From: Plectrocnemia conspersa
Lineage: Eukaryota > Arthropoda > Insecta > Trichoptera > Polycentropodidae
DNA: 64,000 nt
Direction: 5' to 3'
NCBI GenBank assembly: GCA_009617715.1
Contig: VTFK01000142.1
Span: 310,001 to 374,000 of the forward strand
In this document: positions 1 through 12,100 of the stretch, in pieces
How the letters are laid out: the number at the start of each line of letters is the position of its first letter
Numbering within the stretch: the first letter of the stretch is position 1
Made by a program: the position numbers and the translations under genes
Notes under the pieces: model-generated
What the model was told of the DNA's origin: nothing
Seen by the model: the letters and a program-made list of their open reading frames with translations, nothing else
The model's database searches: none

Positions 1-293
1 AGAAGGTAATTTAATTTCATAAGAGTCTTACATAGTATATCTGAATAAAATAAAAACAGTATACATACTTCGGGACGGATCTCGTACATGATTCTTATAG
101 GATTTTAATTATCTTACAAAATAGCTTTTATTTTATTTTATATTTCTACAATTTGAGATTGTAAATAATGTTTAAATAAATTTGAAATTATTTTTTATGG
201 AAATTAAAAAATACTTGGCCGCAAATGCGTTATACTTTATAGCCGTGTGGTGAGCTGTCAAGCCGGCGTAGGCCACGTTATTAGCCGGTAAAA

Positions 294-1215
294 ATGGTCG
301 GCGTCGTCGGAAATAAAAGGCATGGGGCGACGGCCCTGGGGGCGCTGTTTGCGATTGCCTTTGTGGCGACGGCCGCGGCCGACACGCTCGTCCTGTTGGA
401 CAAATTGGCTCTGAAAGAGACACATTCCTTATTCTTTAAGTCTTTACAAGGTACTCACTTCATCTTATTATATTAAAATAGTCCAAATACTTACATTTCA
501 TGTTCTTTTCTAGATAGAGGCTATTCCCTCACTTACAAATTAGCAGACGATCAAAATTTAGTTTTATCAAAGTACGGAGAGTATCTATATAAGCATCTAA
601 TCATCTTCGCTCCTTCCGTGCTCGAATTCGGCGGAACTTTAAGCGTGGAGAGCATCACACAGTTCATAGACGACGGAGGAAACGTTTTGGTAGCCGGAAG
701 CTCAAACGCCGGAGACGTACTTAGAGAATTGGCTTCGGAATGCGGCTTCGAGGTTAATTCGATCATATTATTCTACACAATATATCAATTTTAGTTATTT
801 ATTAATTAAATATAAATACAGGTTGACGAAGAAGGATCAACAGTGATCGATCATCTCAATTATGATATTTCTGACGAAGGTCAACACACTAAGATCGTAG
901 CCTCGTCTAAAAATCTCATCAATGCACCAGTTATCGTGGGAAATAAGAAGGATATTGCTCCGATTTTATATCAAGGAACCGGTTTGATTGCCGATAAGGA
1001 TAATCCTCTCGTTCTTCCTTTATTATCAGCCGATAGTACTGCTTACAGTTATAATCCCGATCAATCGATCAAAGAATATCCTCACGCTGTCGGAAAGAGT
1101 ACACTATTGATGGCTGCTTTGCAAGCTCGGAATAATGCTAGAGTCGTATTCAGCGGATCTTTGTACTTTTTCTCTGATGAAGCATTCACATCTTCCGTGC
1201 AGAAAGTTCAAGTAA

Positions 1216-1260
<45 letters not shown>

Positions 1261-1935
1261 ATTGCTTATTTCTATGTTATATTATATTTACTTAAATTTA
1301 TTTACTCTTTTAGGGTAATAAGGAATCTGCCGCTTTATCCGGAAACCAAGCTTTAGCCGTTTCTATAAGCAAGTGGGTGTTTGGCGAACACGGACAGCTC
1401 CGAGTGAAAGCCGTTCGTCATTACAAAGAAGGAGAAACTCAACCTCCGAGCGCTTACACTATCATGGATTCCGTCATCTACCAAATCGAGATTGAAAAAT
1501 TAGCTAACGGCAATTGGCAACCATATGACGCCAACGACGTACAACTAGAATTTGTCAGAATCGATCCGTTCGTCCGTACGACTCTCAAGCGTAAACCTAA
1601 CGGAGTGTACGAAGCCAAGTTTAAAATTCCCGATGTTTATGGAGTTTATCAATTTAAAGTCGACTACGACAGAATCGGATACACTCATCTCTTCAGCACA
1701 ACACAAGTAAAATATTCTTTAAATATTTATGTACTTATACTTTTTTTTTATTTTTACATGTTAATTCTTATTTCAGGTCTCCGTTCGGCCTTTGGAGCAC
1801 ACTCAGTACGAACGCTTCATTCCTAGCGCTTATCCTTATTACGCCAGTTCGTTTTCTATGATGATCGGTGTGTTTATCTTTTCGTTCATATTCTTGCACT
1901 ACAAAGACGATTCAACAAAATCAAAGAGTGAATAA
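294..1935 (+). CDS. DDOST: Dolichyl-diphosphooligosaccharide-protein glycosyltransferase 48 kDa subunit (OST48)
   Basis: Subunit of the oligosaccharyltransferase complex that N-glycosylates nascent proteins in the ER membrane. Five coding exons: 294-450, 514-752, 822-1211, 1314-1706 and 1777-1935. All junctions are GT-AG and keep phase, giving 445 aa, the usual length for the family. Residues 1-29 form a signal peptide ([18 protein letters not shown]). The lumenal part carries family blocks such as [12 protein letters not shown] and the acidic-glycine stretch [19 protein letters not shown]. Near the C-terminus [16 protein letters not shown] is the single membrane span, followed by a short lysine-containing cytosolic tail ([10 protein letters not shown]). 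The ATG at 294 is the first in frame and directly precedes the signal peptide. Intron 3 holds a TA microsatellite. Nothing suggests a broken gene. Identification is from family knowledge and the intact exon structure. Confidence 0.95.
1221..1253. repeat. TA microsatellite in DDOST intron 3
   Basis: About 16 uninterrupted TA units directly after the exon 3 donor (gtaaat at 1212). Likely polymorphic in length. Confidence 0.9.
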
Positions 1936-1979
1936 TGTAGCAAATGTACACTTTTAGTTGTTCAAATTTTATAAGATTT

Positions 1980-1985
1980 AATAAA
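1980..1985 (+). terminator. Poly(A) signal of DDOST
   Basis: AATAAA 45 bases after the DDOST stop codon, followed by a T-rich/GT-rich tract typical of a cleavage region. Confidence 0.7.
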
Positions 1986-3216
1986 TTTTGTTTTTTTAGA
2001 GGTTGTTTTGTTTTATTTTACAAATTATAGATTCAGAATATCCATAATTTTATCAAAAATAAAATTCAGTATTTGAAAAAGATGTTCATACATATTTAAC
2101 CTGTCGTTGGTCATGCAACACTCACCCGGATAGATTTTTCGACGCCAGTTTTTTTTTGTATAGAAGATATAATTTTAGGGGTCCGTCGACTTTTCTACAA
2201 TTTGTTTTTTTTTCAATATTATATACTCAAACACGTTACAATTGTTTGCTATTTTTATAAGGATTTGATTCTGTACATTAGTTGTATCGCATCAAGGATC
2301 AAGAGAAGACGTCGCTTATATTTGTATTTAAATGGAGCTGCATATTTTTTTAAGTATAAAATTATTATTTACTTTCTTTGTAATACTTGTTATTTTAAGT
2401 TTATTTTCCACAAAAAATATTTTTTTAACTTATTTCAGGTATAAAAAACTTATTTTTTTTAATCCATTGAATAAAAAAACAAACTGTAATTTACCCTGGC
2501 TAGTAAAAAAAATATAATTATGAAATATTGAGCGTTTCCGACTATTCTAATTTTTAAATGTTGGTGACCCTTTCAGCAACACTGAAACTTCAAGAGAATC
2601 TTGTATAGAAATGAGTGTGAATATAGACGATAAAAGTGAACCAATATTCTACGGAATGTATAAGTAATACTCAGAAATCGTCACTCACAAGAAACTGTCG
2701 CTTAGCCCTTATGAGTAAATACGACCACAGTGGGATATTAAATTAAAGCTTTAAACGAGGCCGAAAGAACCGAGAGGCGAATATTTAAAACGACATAAGT
2801 TAATTGCGTGCAACCAACAGCAGGTTGTGTATATATTGAGAAGGGATTGTCAATCATTAATGATATTATCTTGTTTTAAAACTGTTTTGATTGACATATC
2901 TTGATAGACATGATAATGGTTCGTAGGAATAATTTTATTGTTGGAGAAATATATTTTTAGCAGTTAAAAATGTTTGGCCAACATGTATGTACACTTCCTT
3001 TCAAGTTCTATAAATAATACAGTAAGATATTTTTACTTTTTTATGTTCTACTCGTATATTATATAGTTTTTGCTGCATTCCTCTCCTAGAAAAGTTATTA
3101 ACTAATAAATAAGGGATTCTATATCAAAATATCTAAAAATATATATGTATGTTTAAATAAAATACATATTTTTAGTTTCATAGTGTAGCACATAGCTCGT
3201 AAAGACTACTATAGAG

Positions 3217-3622
3217 CAGTGGTCTTCAACCTGGTGGTCCGCAGACCGGCGCCGGTCTGCAAGAAATTATTGCCGTGTCCGTTCACCCGATTCGAGGAAT
3301 ACAAGATTCTTGGTAGTTTTTTCAACTTCATGTTTGTGTGAAAAGACTGTTTCATCTATGTCAGTAATAAAAACCAAACAGAGGAATCCATTGGACGTTA
3401 GTTCAGCGCTTCGTCTCTCAGAAAACACGCTGTAACCACGTATATCAAATTTGCTTGCAAAAAAGCAGCAGCAAATGTCGCACTAACAAAAAATTGTAAT
3501 TTTATAGCATTAAATGAATAATATTCTATCTAACATTAGTTTTTATTTTGTGTTGACGCCGGTCCGCGAAATATTTTTCCCATTTTCACCGGGCCACGAA
3601 TGTTTTAGGTTGAAGAGCACTG
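3217..3622. mobile_element. Non-autonomous hAT-type element (MITE), about 406 bp
   Basis: The left end begins CAGTGGTCTTCAACCTGG. The right end, read on the other strand, begins CAGTGCTCTTCAACCTAAAA, so the termini are imperfect inverted repeats of the hAT type. The flanks are CTATAGAG (3209-3216) and CTATAGAA (3623-3630), an 8-bp target-site duplication with one mismatch. No transposase frame is present inside. Confidence 0.88.
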
Positions 3623-5874
3623 CTATAGAAAACCTATGTGATATCCTTACATTTTGAAGTGCTGAAGAAGCAAAAAGATAAATTAATTAAAATATCGAAA
3701 ATGTGAAATTTAAATTCAAAAGTGGGTAACAAGACTGCTGTTGAAAAAGCAGATAATCACACTTAATCTTGGACTATAGGCTTCGGCAAGAAACATTTTA
3801 TTGTATTTTCGTCATTCGGTATAGATGAATGTTGATTTAATGCGGTCACGGAGTCTTTTAACTAAAAAGTGAGACTGACAGCGCCAATATTATTTAAGTT
3901 GGTATCATTATAAAAAGATCATAATTCTCATTAAATATAAGTTTTAATATTACTTATTAACTCCTTTCAACCAGGTTTCGTAATTATAATAAGCCACAAA
4001 GTCGTTTCCTTTTCCTTTACAGAAACAACTCAATTTCATCTTTCAACTCGATTCATAATATTTCCTTTCGACAATCAACGTACAGCTGTGTAGAAAAGAA
4101 CAACCTTGTGATCAAAATAAATGTCATATTTGCACAGTTGTTAAGAACTACAGATTTAATGTGACTTACTTATCTTTTTTGAAAGTCTGACTTTGACACT
4201 AGCATAGCTATTGTAACATCCTTACAAACCCCATAGACACTTTTCCGCTTTAGTGTTTGTCTCTGAAAACGCATTTATCTTATTTTTTATATCTTCACTT
4301 TTTGTAATAGTATCGTAAGTGCACTTGAAATTTTTTTTTTTTTTAAAAAATTCAAGTCGATTTCTTAAATAGACATAGGTAAAATAGCATACAGATATAT
4401 TAAATGCACAATACTGGTTCATAACCATTTACATTGTTTACAAATTGTTAAGCTATACAATAACATAAAAAGAATAATAAATTATACGAGAATATACTAA
4501 ATTAAAGGAAAAATACATAAAACCTTTTACAAATTTAAAAAAAATCCAAAAAAAAAAAAAAAAAATTTTGGAAAAGAATGAAGCAGATGAGAAAAACAAA
4601 TTATACTATTCTTAGATATCATCTTAATAAATATGTTGATTCGTCAACTTTAAAAGAAAATAGTGAAACTTTGATTTCATTAAAAATCGGATATGTCTTA
4701 TATACACTGCTCAATACTATTTTAGCAAAGTTATTCGTTACATTTTTACTTCGCTGCAATCCCCATTAATTAATTTCATCACCTTCATTTTGATGAACTT
4801 TTCTCTAATTGTTTTTTGAGAGGTTTTTTCTTGATAATTTCCAATGCAAATTCATATATTATGCTTAAACTAAAGCCGTGTTCTCTTGCTTAAAACTTTC
4901 TATTTGATCAAATCTCTAACTTGTAACTAGTTTAGCATGCATTACTGTTATTCGTAAATACAGCTAAATTCCATTATTAAATTACCAATAAATATATTTA
5001 TAATTACCGGTATATTGATAAATTTAAAAATCATTTATTTTCTTTTCAAAATACGAGATTATGTGATAATGTTTGCAGCGGACAAGATCGGAGAGTGTTT
5101 TTACCTATTAATTCGTGGAATTCTCTTTTCTTCTAACAAAGATACTTATGCTTAGGTTTGATTATTTGGGTTACAATCACAGTTTAAGCTTAACTTTAAT
5201 GCCATTCACTACGCTATTCCTAACAAATTAGAGATAATAGCGTGTATTCTTTGACGAATAATTTGTAATTCACAAAATACTCTTCCAATCATTGGGTATT
5301 ATAATAAATTCTTTGTAAGTGTACTATGAGATCTTGTGAAGTCAAATTACATTTATTTTTCTCACTGATATTCTGATTAGGACAATATGGTAAAAATAAA
5401 ATAGCAAAACAAATTGTTAAGCTGATAAGACGACTGACTAATAAAATTAGAGAGATAGTTGATTTATTTCAAAATGTAAAACATATTAACCGCAAAGAGG
5501 TTTTTGTCAACTTTTACTCTATAAATAATTAGCTTAGTAATTTAGACTAATATAATAATTTAAAAAAACAGATAATGTTGTAGATTAAGGTAATAACTTG
5601 GGTTAGGTACTAAATATTATAACTGAATAATGTATCACGTATACAAATTATGAAATGTATTAACAAATAAAGAATTTGTTTAATTTAAAAAAAATATATA
5701 TTATTAGACCATAGAAATCGCCAATTGCTTAAGTATTAACGAAGAACAAACTTCGGTTAAAATCGTATTTAACCTTTTATCTGTGTTGTTCAGTGTTATC
5801 GACGACACCGATAAACGGTTATTTGTGATTTTGGATGGTTGGAGAATAAACACGCTCACAGCCATAAAAATTTA

Positions 5875-6003
5875 GTTTTAAATTTTAAAACGTATTTATA
5901 TAGCAAAACATTGACCACTTTCGAATACGTTAGAGGTAAAAGCAAAAAAATGTTCATAACCATTGGTTTCTAAGCGTGGCGCCGATATAATTAACAAGTA
6001 CTT
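5875..6003. repeat. Dispersed repeat, copy 1 of 2
   Basis: About 130 bp that recur with scattered differences at 21787-21917. Shared blocks include TTTAAATTTTAAAAC, AAAACATTG, CATAACCATTGGTTTCT and CGTGGCGCCGATAT, ending at TTAACAAGTA. The TGGCGCC string resembles the start of a retroelement primer-binding site, but no flanking LTR could be delimited. Confidence 0.75.
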
Positions 6004-6059
6004 AAAAAATGTGAAAACGCTAAATAATTTTGTTAGCTCTCCAATGTTTAAGAAATAGC

Positions 6060-6420
6060 GTCGTGACGGTGGCAACCCTGGTTCAAGTCTGGCGTGTGAA
6101 TGTGTGCGTGAGCCGGCCGCCTCTGTGCGGAGAGAGCGGCGCAGCCTCAGCCTCGGCCCGATGCGCCGACTCCGCTCTGGGGCCCCCCGACGCCTCCGTA
6201 GATCCCTCAGGTGCGATCCTCCCCGCACCCCTCGCCCGCCTGTCACCGGGTGACGCTAAAAATACTCGTCAGGCTCGCCCCGCTGCGCAAACGTCAAACT
6301 TGGCGTAGGACTACGCCCCCCGAAACTCGAAAACGAACCGACAGAGTAAAGCTCGACGTCGAGACTGATTTTTGGACACATGCGGCGCATCGTGCGTCTT
6401 AGAAACATCTGTGCAATGCG
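6060..6420. promoter_or_regulatory. CpG-rich patch, candidate promoter or 5' untranslated exon of the LRRFIP-like gene
   Basis: Within very AT-rich DNA this interval is strongly GC- and CpG-rich. It contains a good donor, CCCTCAG|GTGCG, at 6210/6211. The first coding exon of the LRRFIP-like gene starts after an acceptor (TTTGTTGCAG, ending 9155), so an upstream untranslated exon must exist, and this is the only CpG-rich candidate within several kilobases. This is inference; no TATA/Inr pair was found. Confidence 0.35.
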
Positions 6421-7429
6421 ATGCGAATACTGTTTGCTCCGAATCAACTAAAAAAACAAGCGTTACCACGTTATCTTATCGTAGATTTTACGATTCACTT
6501 GCACAGCTGATTCACGCTTCTAACTCGAGCCCTAATTTATAGATATTTTAGTCATTCCTCAATATTACCGTTTGTAATTCAATTAGCATTTTATTATAGC
6601 TCAATGTTACACTAAAAACGATCCGTAAAATATTTTTTTTCCAGTACTATTTTATTACAATCTTATTGCAGAAGATCTCATATCGCAACTTGAAAAAAAT
6701 AACTTTTTTAAATTTATTTTATTATTAAAATATATATCTTGGCAATAAAAGAGCTAAGCAATCCAACCTACGTTAGCAATTTTGCTTCCTTGCAACTGCT
6801 TTATAAAATTCATAGTAAAATATATTTGCCATCAAACTATCAAATGATTCAATGATGTTTTGCTTAATTAAAAACATTTAGGTAAAAGAATTAAGAAATG
6901 ATAAACATTTATTATTGAAATATATTGCTAAAGATTCCCATGAGTATTACACTAAATAAAATTCCAAGATTTTTGTTGATAAATATTACAAAATTGCTTC
7001 GGAAGGTAAAGATGGCTATTTTAGAAATTTTTAACTCCGTTAAAAAACTTTAAATATCCTTTCATATACAGATCTATCTTAAATTTTATCTTTTGAATTT
7101 TTATAATGGATAAAATCTGGAATTTTATTAACTGTAAATCTTTGCGTGTTAGTGCAATGCATTAAAACTGGGTTAATAAAATAAAACAACTACTAAGTAA
7201 ATGGCTGACACCAACTGAAAAGAAAATCTTTAAATCAGTGACATCTATTTTATTAATTATGAACTATTATTATAGCTTATAAACAATAGATGTACCTATG
7301 CACGACCTAGTTCGATTTGATCTTAACCACTTAAGAACAGGTCCCACACATGTGTAGGATTTCGCATGGCGTTACACCAAAGGGTTGCACATGTGCGTAG
7401 TTTTCATATGGCCCATTAGGTGTTTTTTT

Positions 7430-7680
7430 CCTTGCATATTTTGTTTTATTTCTCCATTTAACAGGATTTCTTTTAAGAGATATGTGCATTTAAATAATTA
7501 CTTTGCTGTTGTTTGTGCATTTATGCAAGGTAAATTTTCGGAAAAGGATACATTGCATAACGTTATTCATGGGGTGTTCACTGTTCTGAAACAATGCACA
7601 AACAATTCGTTTTATAGAACAATCAACTTATACATTGCTCATTTAAGTTGTCTTTTTAAAAAAACGTGTTTTTTCGAGTA
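7430..7680. repeat. Dispersed repeat family, first of three partial copies
   Basis: The block containing TTATTCATGGGGTGTTCACT and CATTGCTCATTTAA recurs at 21195-21330. The preceding block (AACAGG, TTTTAAGA, TGTTTGTGCATTTAT) recurs at about 20530-20650. The three copies are diverged and non-coding; the element class is unknown. Confidence 0.6.
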
Positions 7681-8157
7681 AATGCTGTAAAAAAAATTTA
7701 GTTTTTCTATTGTATATTTATTATTTACCTAAAAATGAGTGAAGAAAATAATATCGGGTTTTTGAACAATTTTTAAAAAATATTTCAAGTATGAAGTGGT
7801 TAATTATTGATCACGATTAGGAAAATCTTGGAAAACCTAATCTTTGATAACAATCAGAATTTTAACTATTTAATAATCAGTAAATATGATCTCATAAAAA
7901 CACAAGGGTTCATATGGGATTCAAACCCAGATCTTTTAGGTATTATTCACTGACTTATTCCACTAAAAATACGAAAACTTTTTTTTTATAAAAGTGCTTA
8001 CTTCTTTTCGCACTTTTGTTTACTAACCAAATGATTTATAAGTAATTTTTGTGCCACTTCAATATGTGTATATATTTTATTTCATATAATATATTTAATC
8101 TGTGCCAAAAAATATGTGGTTTTTTGTTAGTTAGCATGGCGCCACGCTCAAATTATA

Positions 8158-8263
8158 CAGTTGCGAAACGTCAATTTGCTGTTCAAACCCAAACCTAACC
8201 TAAAGGAATATAATAACGGTGTAATGATAAATTTGTTTAAGTCAGGTTTGGGTTTAAACAGCA
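8158..8263. repeat. MITE-like inverted repeat with a second partial copy at 10262-10296
   Basis: The left arm GCTGTTCAAACCCAAACCT (8178-8196) is matched by the inverted arm AGGTTTGGGTTTAAACAGC (8244-8262) across a loop of about 45 bp. The outer left sequence GTTGCGAAACGT plus ATTTGCTGTTCAAACCCA recurs at 10262-10296, so this is a dispersed element, not a unique hairpin. Confidence 0.65.
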
Positions 8264-8682
8264 CGGGAAACGGAGTGCAGAGAAACAACTGGTGATTTTG
8301 AGCATGGCTACTAACTTAACAAATACCAAATATTTTAAAACAAATAAAAACTGCCATTTTTCAATGGCACACTTTACTTTTTTTGCAATTAATACCACAC
8401 ATTTTCTAAAAGGCTGATATTTAATTATTGATAGTTATAATGTAGTCAACCAAAAGCTTATTCTTAAACCGTTTGGTTCAGCCGATGGACATTTTGTCAA
8501 TTTTTTGCAATGAAACGAATTTTAAAACTGCATCTACATTTTTAACCTCATTCTTGGAAATGTTTATTGCCAGCTGCAAAAAAAATCGTCATATAGCTGT
8601 ACCACAGAGCATATGGTATAATTCTGCAGTTTACAAATCGGCCGAGTACATTATTTAATGATTAAATCAGTAGTATTCCATT

Positions 8683-8896
8683 CAGTGGTGGTTCGTCCAT
8701 ATAGGCTGTGAAGCTGCAGGTCTCCCAGTATAGAATGAAATATTAAAAATGTTTATATTTTAAATACTTTTATGTATGTAACTTAGTAAATTATTTTTGT
8801 CTAATATACTATCTTATATGTAGTACATATTTTAATTTTATTAACGATATTTTTTTCAATCTTACAATTTTTATTGCTGCAGCCTAACCACCACTG
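8683..8896. mobile_element. Non-autonomous hAT-type element (MITE), 214 bp
   Basis: The ends are perfect over 11 bp: CAGTGGTGGTT at the left and its inverse AACCACCACTG at the right. Flanking 8-bp duplications are identical: ATTCCATT at 8675-8682 and 8897-8904. There is no coding capacity. Confidence 0.93.
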
Positions 8897-9184
8897 ATTC
8901 CATTACATTAGTCTCGTATTACTACTACATACAAAATACTTAACAACTAAAATTTGTATTAGTACATTATTCAAAACTTAACAATGCATAATTTATTCTC
9001 AATTTTCTACACATTTAGCACTCATTAGCAGTTTGCATAAATACATTATTTATCAGGATGTAATGTAGCTCGTCTAAATTATTATATAAGCTCGTTAAAA
9101 TTTGCTTTAAATAGCTATAATATAACAAATTTCTAATCATATATCTTTGTTGCAGATTAATCTTCGAAAAATAGATAACTCAAG

Positions 9185-12100
9185 ATGGACACAACGGGTA
9201 GAAGACAGAGGACGCAGACGAAAGTGTCGGCCGAAGACCAGGCTCTCGATCAGATCGCTAAAGAGGTTAGCTATGGACATATTTATTAAACGTCATTGGA
9301 ATTTTCACTCGTCAGATATCACAACAAGTACTTGTTGATAAAAGCGACTCACCGTCGCTCTATTTGATGTTCCATAAAAACATTGCACCTCTTTTGTACT
9401 TTTATATCTTGTTTACTTATCTTTTATATATGATAAGAAATTGTGTTATGTTCATATTTTTGAATTATCTGATTATTTCATTGTTAAAAAAATTTTCCAT
9501 TGCAGTTTCTTTTAATAATAATATCATATCCCCAATTTTTAAATATAATTTTCATTTTGCTGCTATTACCTATTAGACAGTGAATTATTTACTTTTATGC
9601 TAATAATTAATATAGATTACAGCGTAATGGTTTATTAATTTTAGAATAGTATAAGTTATGATACATGTGCTGACGATTGTGTTAAATATATTATTGTATC
9701 TTGGTACTCGCAAATTGTATACATTTTAGTGCACTTAACATATTTCATATTTGTGCATGAGATTAGGGAAATCTAGGAATACTTATATGAGAAGAATGAT
9801 TTTATTATTATTAATCAAGGTGTAAGCAGGGATATCATTTGGGGGAGGACATGTTGGCGCATTTGCACCCCCTTGAATCTTAATGAAATCTAAATATTAA
9901 AAAAAGGAACACTGACTGGCCAACTTTTGCCCCCCCCCCCCTCATGGAAAAATCTGAAATGTCCTTGATTCTAAACCAGAAATTCTCGAGTTATCCTTAA
10001 AAAAAAAACAGTCGAATCTATCCCGATTTTTTTTTTAAGCATATCATTTCATTGAAATCATCAGAATACATTTTCACAAGTAGATATAGATATATGTTTA
10101 ATGTGTATTTTTCAGTTTTAAGTTTTATTTTTACTAGTGAAGTCCAAATATATTTTCACCAGTAGATATACATATATTTTAGGTAGCAAAATATATTTTA
10201 ACTGATTAGCGCTAGTGAAATTATATGCTGCTCTAAAACGTCTATGAAACTCAATTTGATAGTTGCGAAACGTACATTTGCTGTTCAAACCCAACGCTAA
10301 TCTACACAAATTAACCGAATCCAACTTGACCGAATTATAGTCTAAAATAAAAACTACGATAATTCATTTCTCAGGGGAAAATAAGTGGAAGAAGAAGTAT
10401 AGACGGACATTGTATCTCGCATATTGCTCCATAATTTGTCTGCACTTGGATATTACACTATCTTTTAAAAATATGACAGCTATCCTTGCCGATATTAGTA
10501 TATTCAAACTGAATTTTTATCAATAGGAGGGCGCAAAAATCATTATCACTTCTCAGAAGTCAAAAATTTACGTCAAAAGCAATAAAATGCAATGGCGATG
10601 GCACGATTTTATTGCTTTTGACGTGAGTTTTTGACTTCTGAGAAGGGATAATTGTTTTTTGTGCTCTCCTATTGGTCAAAAATCGGTTTAGATATGCTTC
10701 ATTCGATTTGCACTTTTTGCTTCATTCTATTTGCACAGATTGTAAGTCGTAATATTGTTATAAAAAGTCTTAACATTCACGCTAGATAACCGAGCGTTTC
10801 CACTGCGACGGCACAATTTTATTGCTTTTGACGTGGATTCTAAGCAGTTACGTCATTTAGAGAGGGGGCTCGTGGGGGAATATCATTTAAAATGTTGCTT
10901 TTATTATAACCTTTTTCTTTAAAAATGAATTACTTTTTAAAAAAATACAGAAATTCTCACTGCGCTTTATGTTTTTTTATTTCATCTCCTTTATTGGGAT
11001 TGGGGCTGATGTCATCTTTTCGACTATCTCAATACTTATTTTATAAAATCTCTAATGGTGGAAAACCGATGTATAATATAAGTTTTAACATACATATACA
11101 TAAAACCTGTCACATACCTTTCGCTTTTATACTCATTTTATGATATTATTGACCAAAAACTGACCTTGAACCTGCCCATTCTCGATTGGGCGATCCTTTT
11201 GCATCGATTTTTATTCAATATCCGATTTCGCATCGGCGGAGTGCACGCGCAGTTTTATTTGTGTCTCTGACAAAAGCACAATGGAAAGATGCAAAAGTCG
11301 GCCGGACAAATCCCGTTTCGCCCGAAATACCCCACTTCCCGTGTCTCCCGCACGTTTTTAGAAATCAGGCCACACAACTTGCCCGTGATTATATAGTGGC
11401 AGGAGTGTCACGCGAGTGGCGATCCCCTAGTTCGAGATGGTGAAGGTAGGCAGGCTTTCATTGATTAGCGTCGACAAATTCTAAAGATTCTTTAACTCCT
11501 TAAAAATGCGATTGACGATTGTAATTCAATTCTAAATTATTCATTGAATGTCTACGCTCATTGCAAACTAATGTATCGATATTAAATAAGATTTTAATAG
11601 ATTGAAAAAAAAGCTTTTTTATTAATAAAAATATATTTTTAACTGACGTAACTTGTCTAAATTTAGTAATAATTAAGATTCGTTTCATAATTAGAGACGC
11701 TCGGACGTGATGTGGAGAATGAAAATTAAAAATAATAATATATTTGTGGTATAGTGGTTAATCTTGTGAACAATCGCTCAAACGAGCATCTTTCTGATAG
11801 CCGACACTTCTTAGCACCATGACTCACATTACGCGTGCTGCGAGTTGTTTTCGACTGTTGTGATTGTGGATTTTTGCTACTCACAACCAGTCGACGATTA
11901 CGACGACCTTAAACGCATCAATGAGTTTCGCGGTTGATTGGTCGCGATATCAGACCTGCAGATTCGAACGCTCATTTGAGTGCAAGGGTTGTTATATTTT
12001 ACCCGAAATTGTCGATTCGTCAGCGTTCGCAGCTTTTGGGCTTATCTTATGGCCCCCTTTGGCGCATTTTGCATCTGGTCTTGCATCTACACCTGTATAT

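Larger units (their letters stand above)
1986..9155. other. Intergenic region without a recognised gene
   Basis: AT-rich DNA between DDOST and the first coding exon of the LRRFIP-like gene. It holds two hAT-type elements (3217-3622, 8683-8896), dispersed repeat copies (about 5875-6003, 7430-7680, 8158-8263) and a CpG-rich patch (6060-6420) that may be the LRRFIP promoter. Open frames here are short and stop-rich in their surroundings, with no recognisable protein motif. At 2566 the string TTGGTGACCC resembles the tRNA-primer site often seen after insect LTRs, but no flanking LTR could be seen. Confidence 0.6.

Noticed and set aside
2560..2600. LTR/primer-binding-site look-alike (TTGGTGACCC)
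   Set aside because: No long terminal repeats, no gag/pol similarity nearby; a ten-base match alone is not evidence.
7890..7940. Possible tRNA fragment (GGGATTCAAACCC on the plus strand)
   Set aside because: A T-arm-like stem exists, but the rest of the cloverleaf cannot be drawn; could be a tRNA-derived SINE tail, not supportable.
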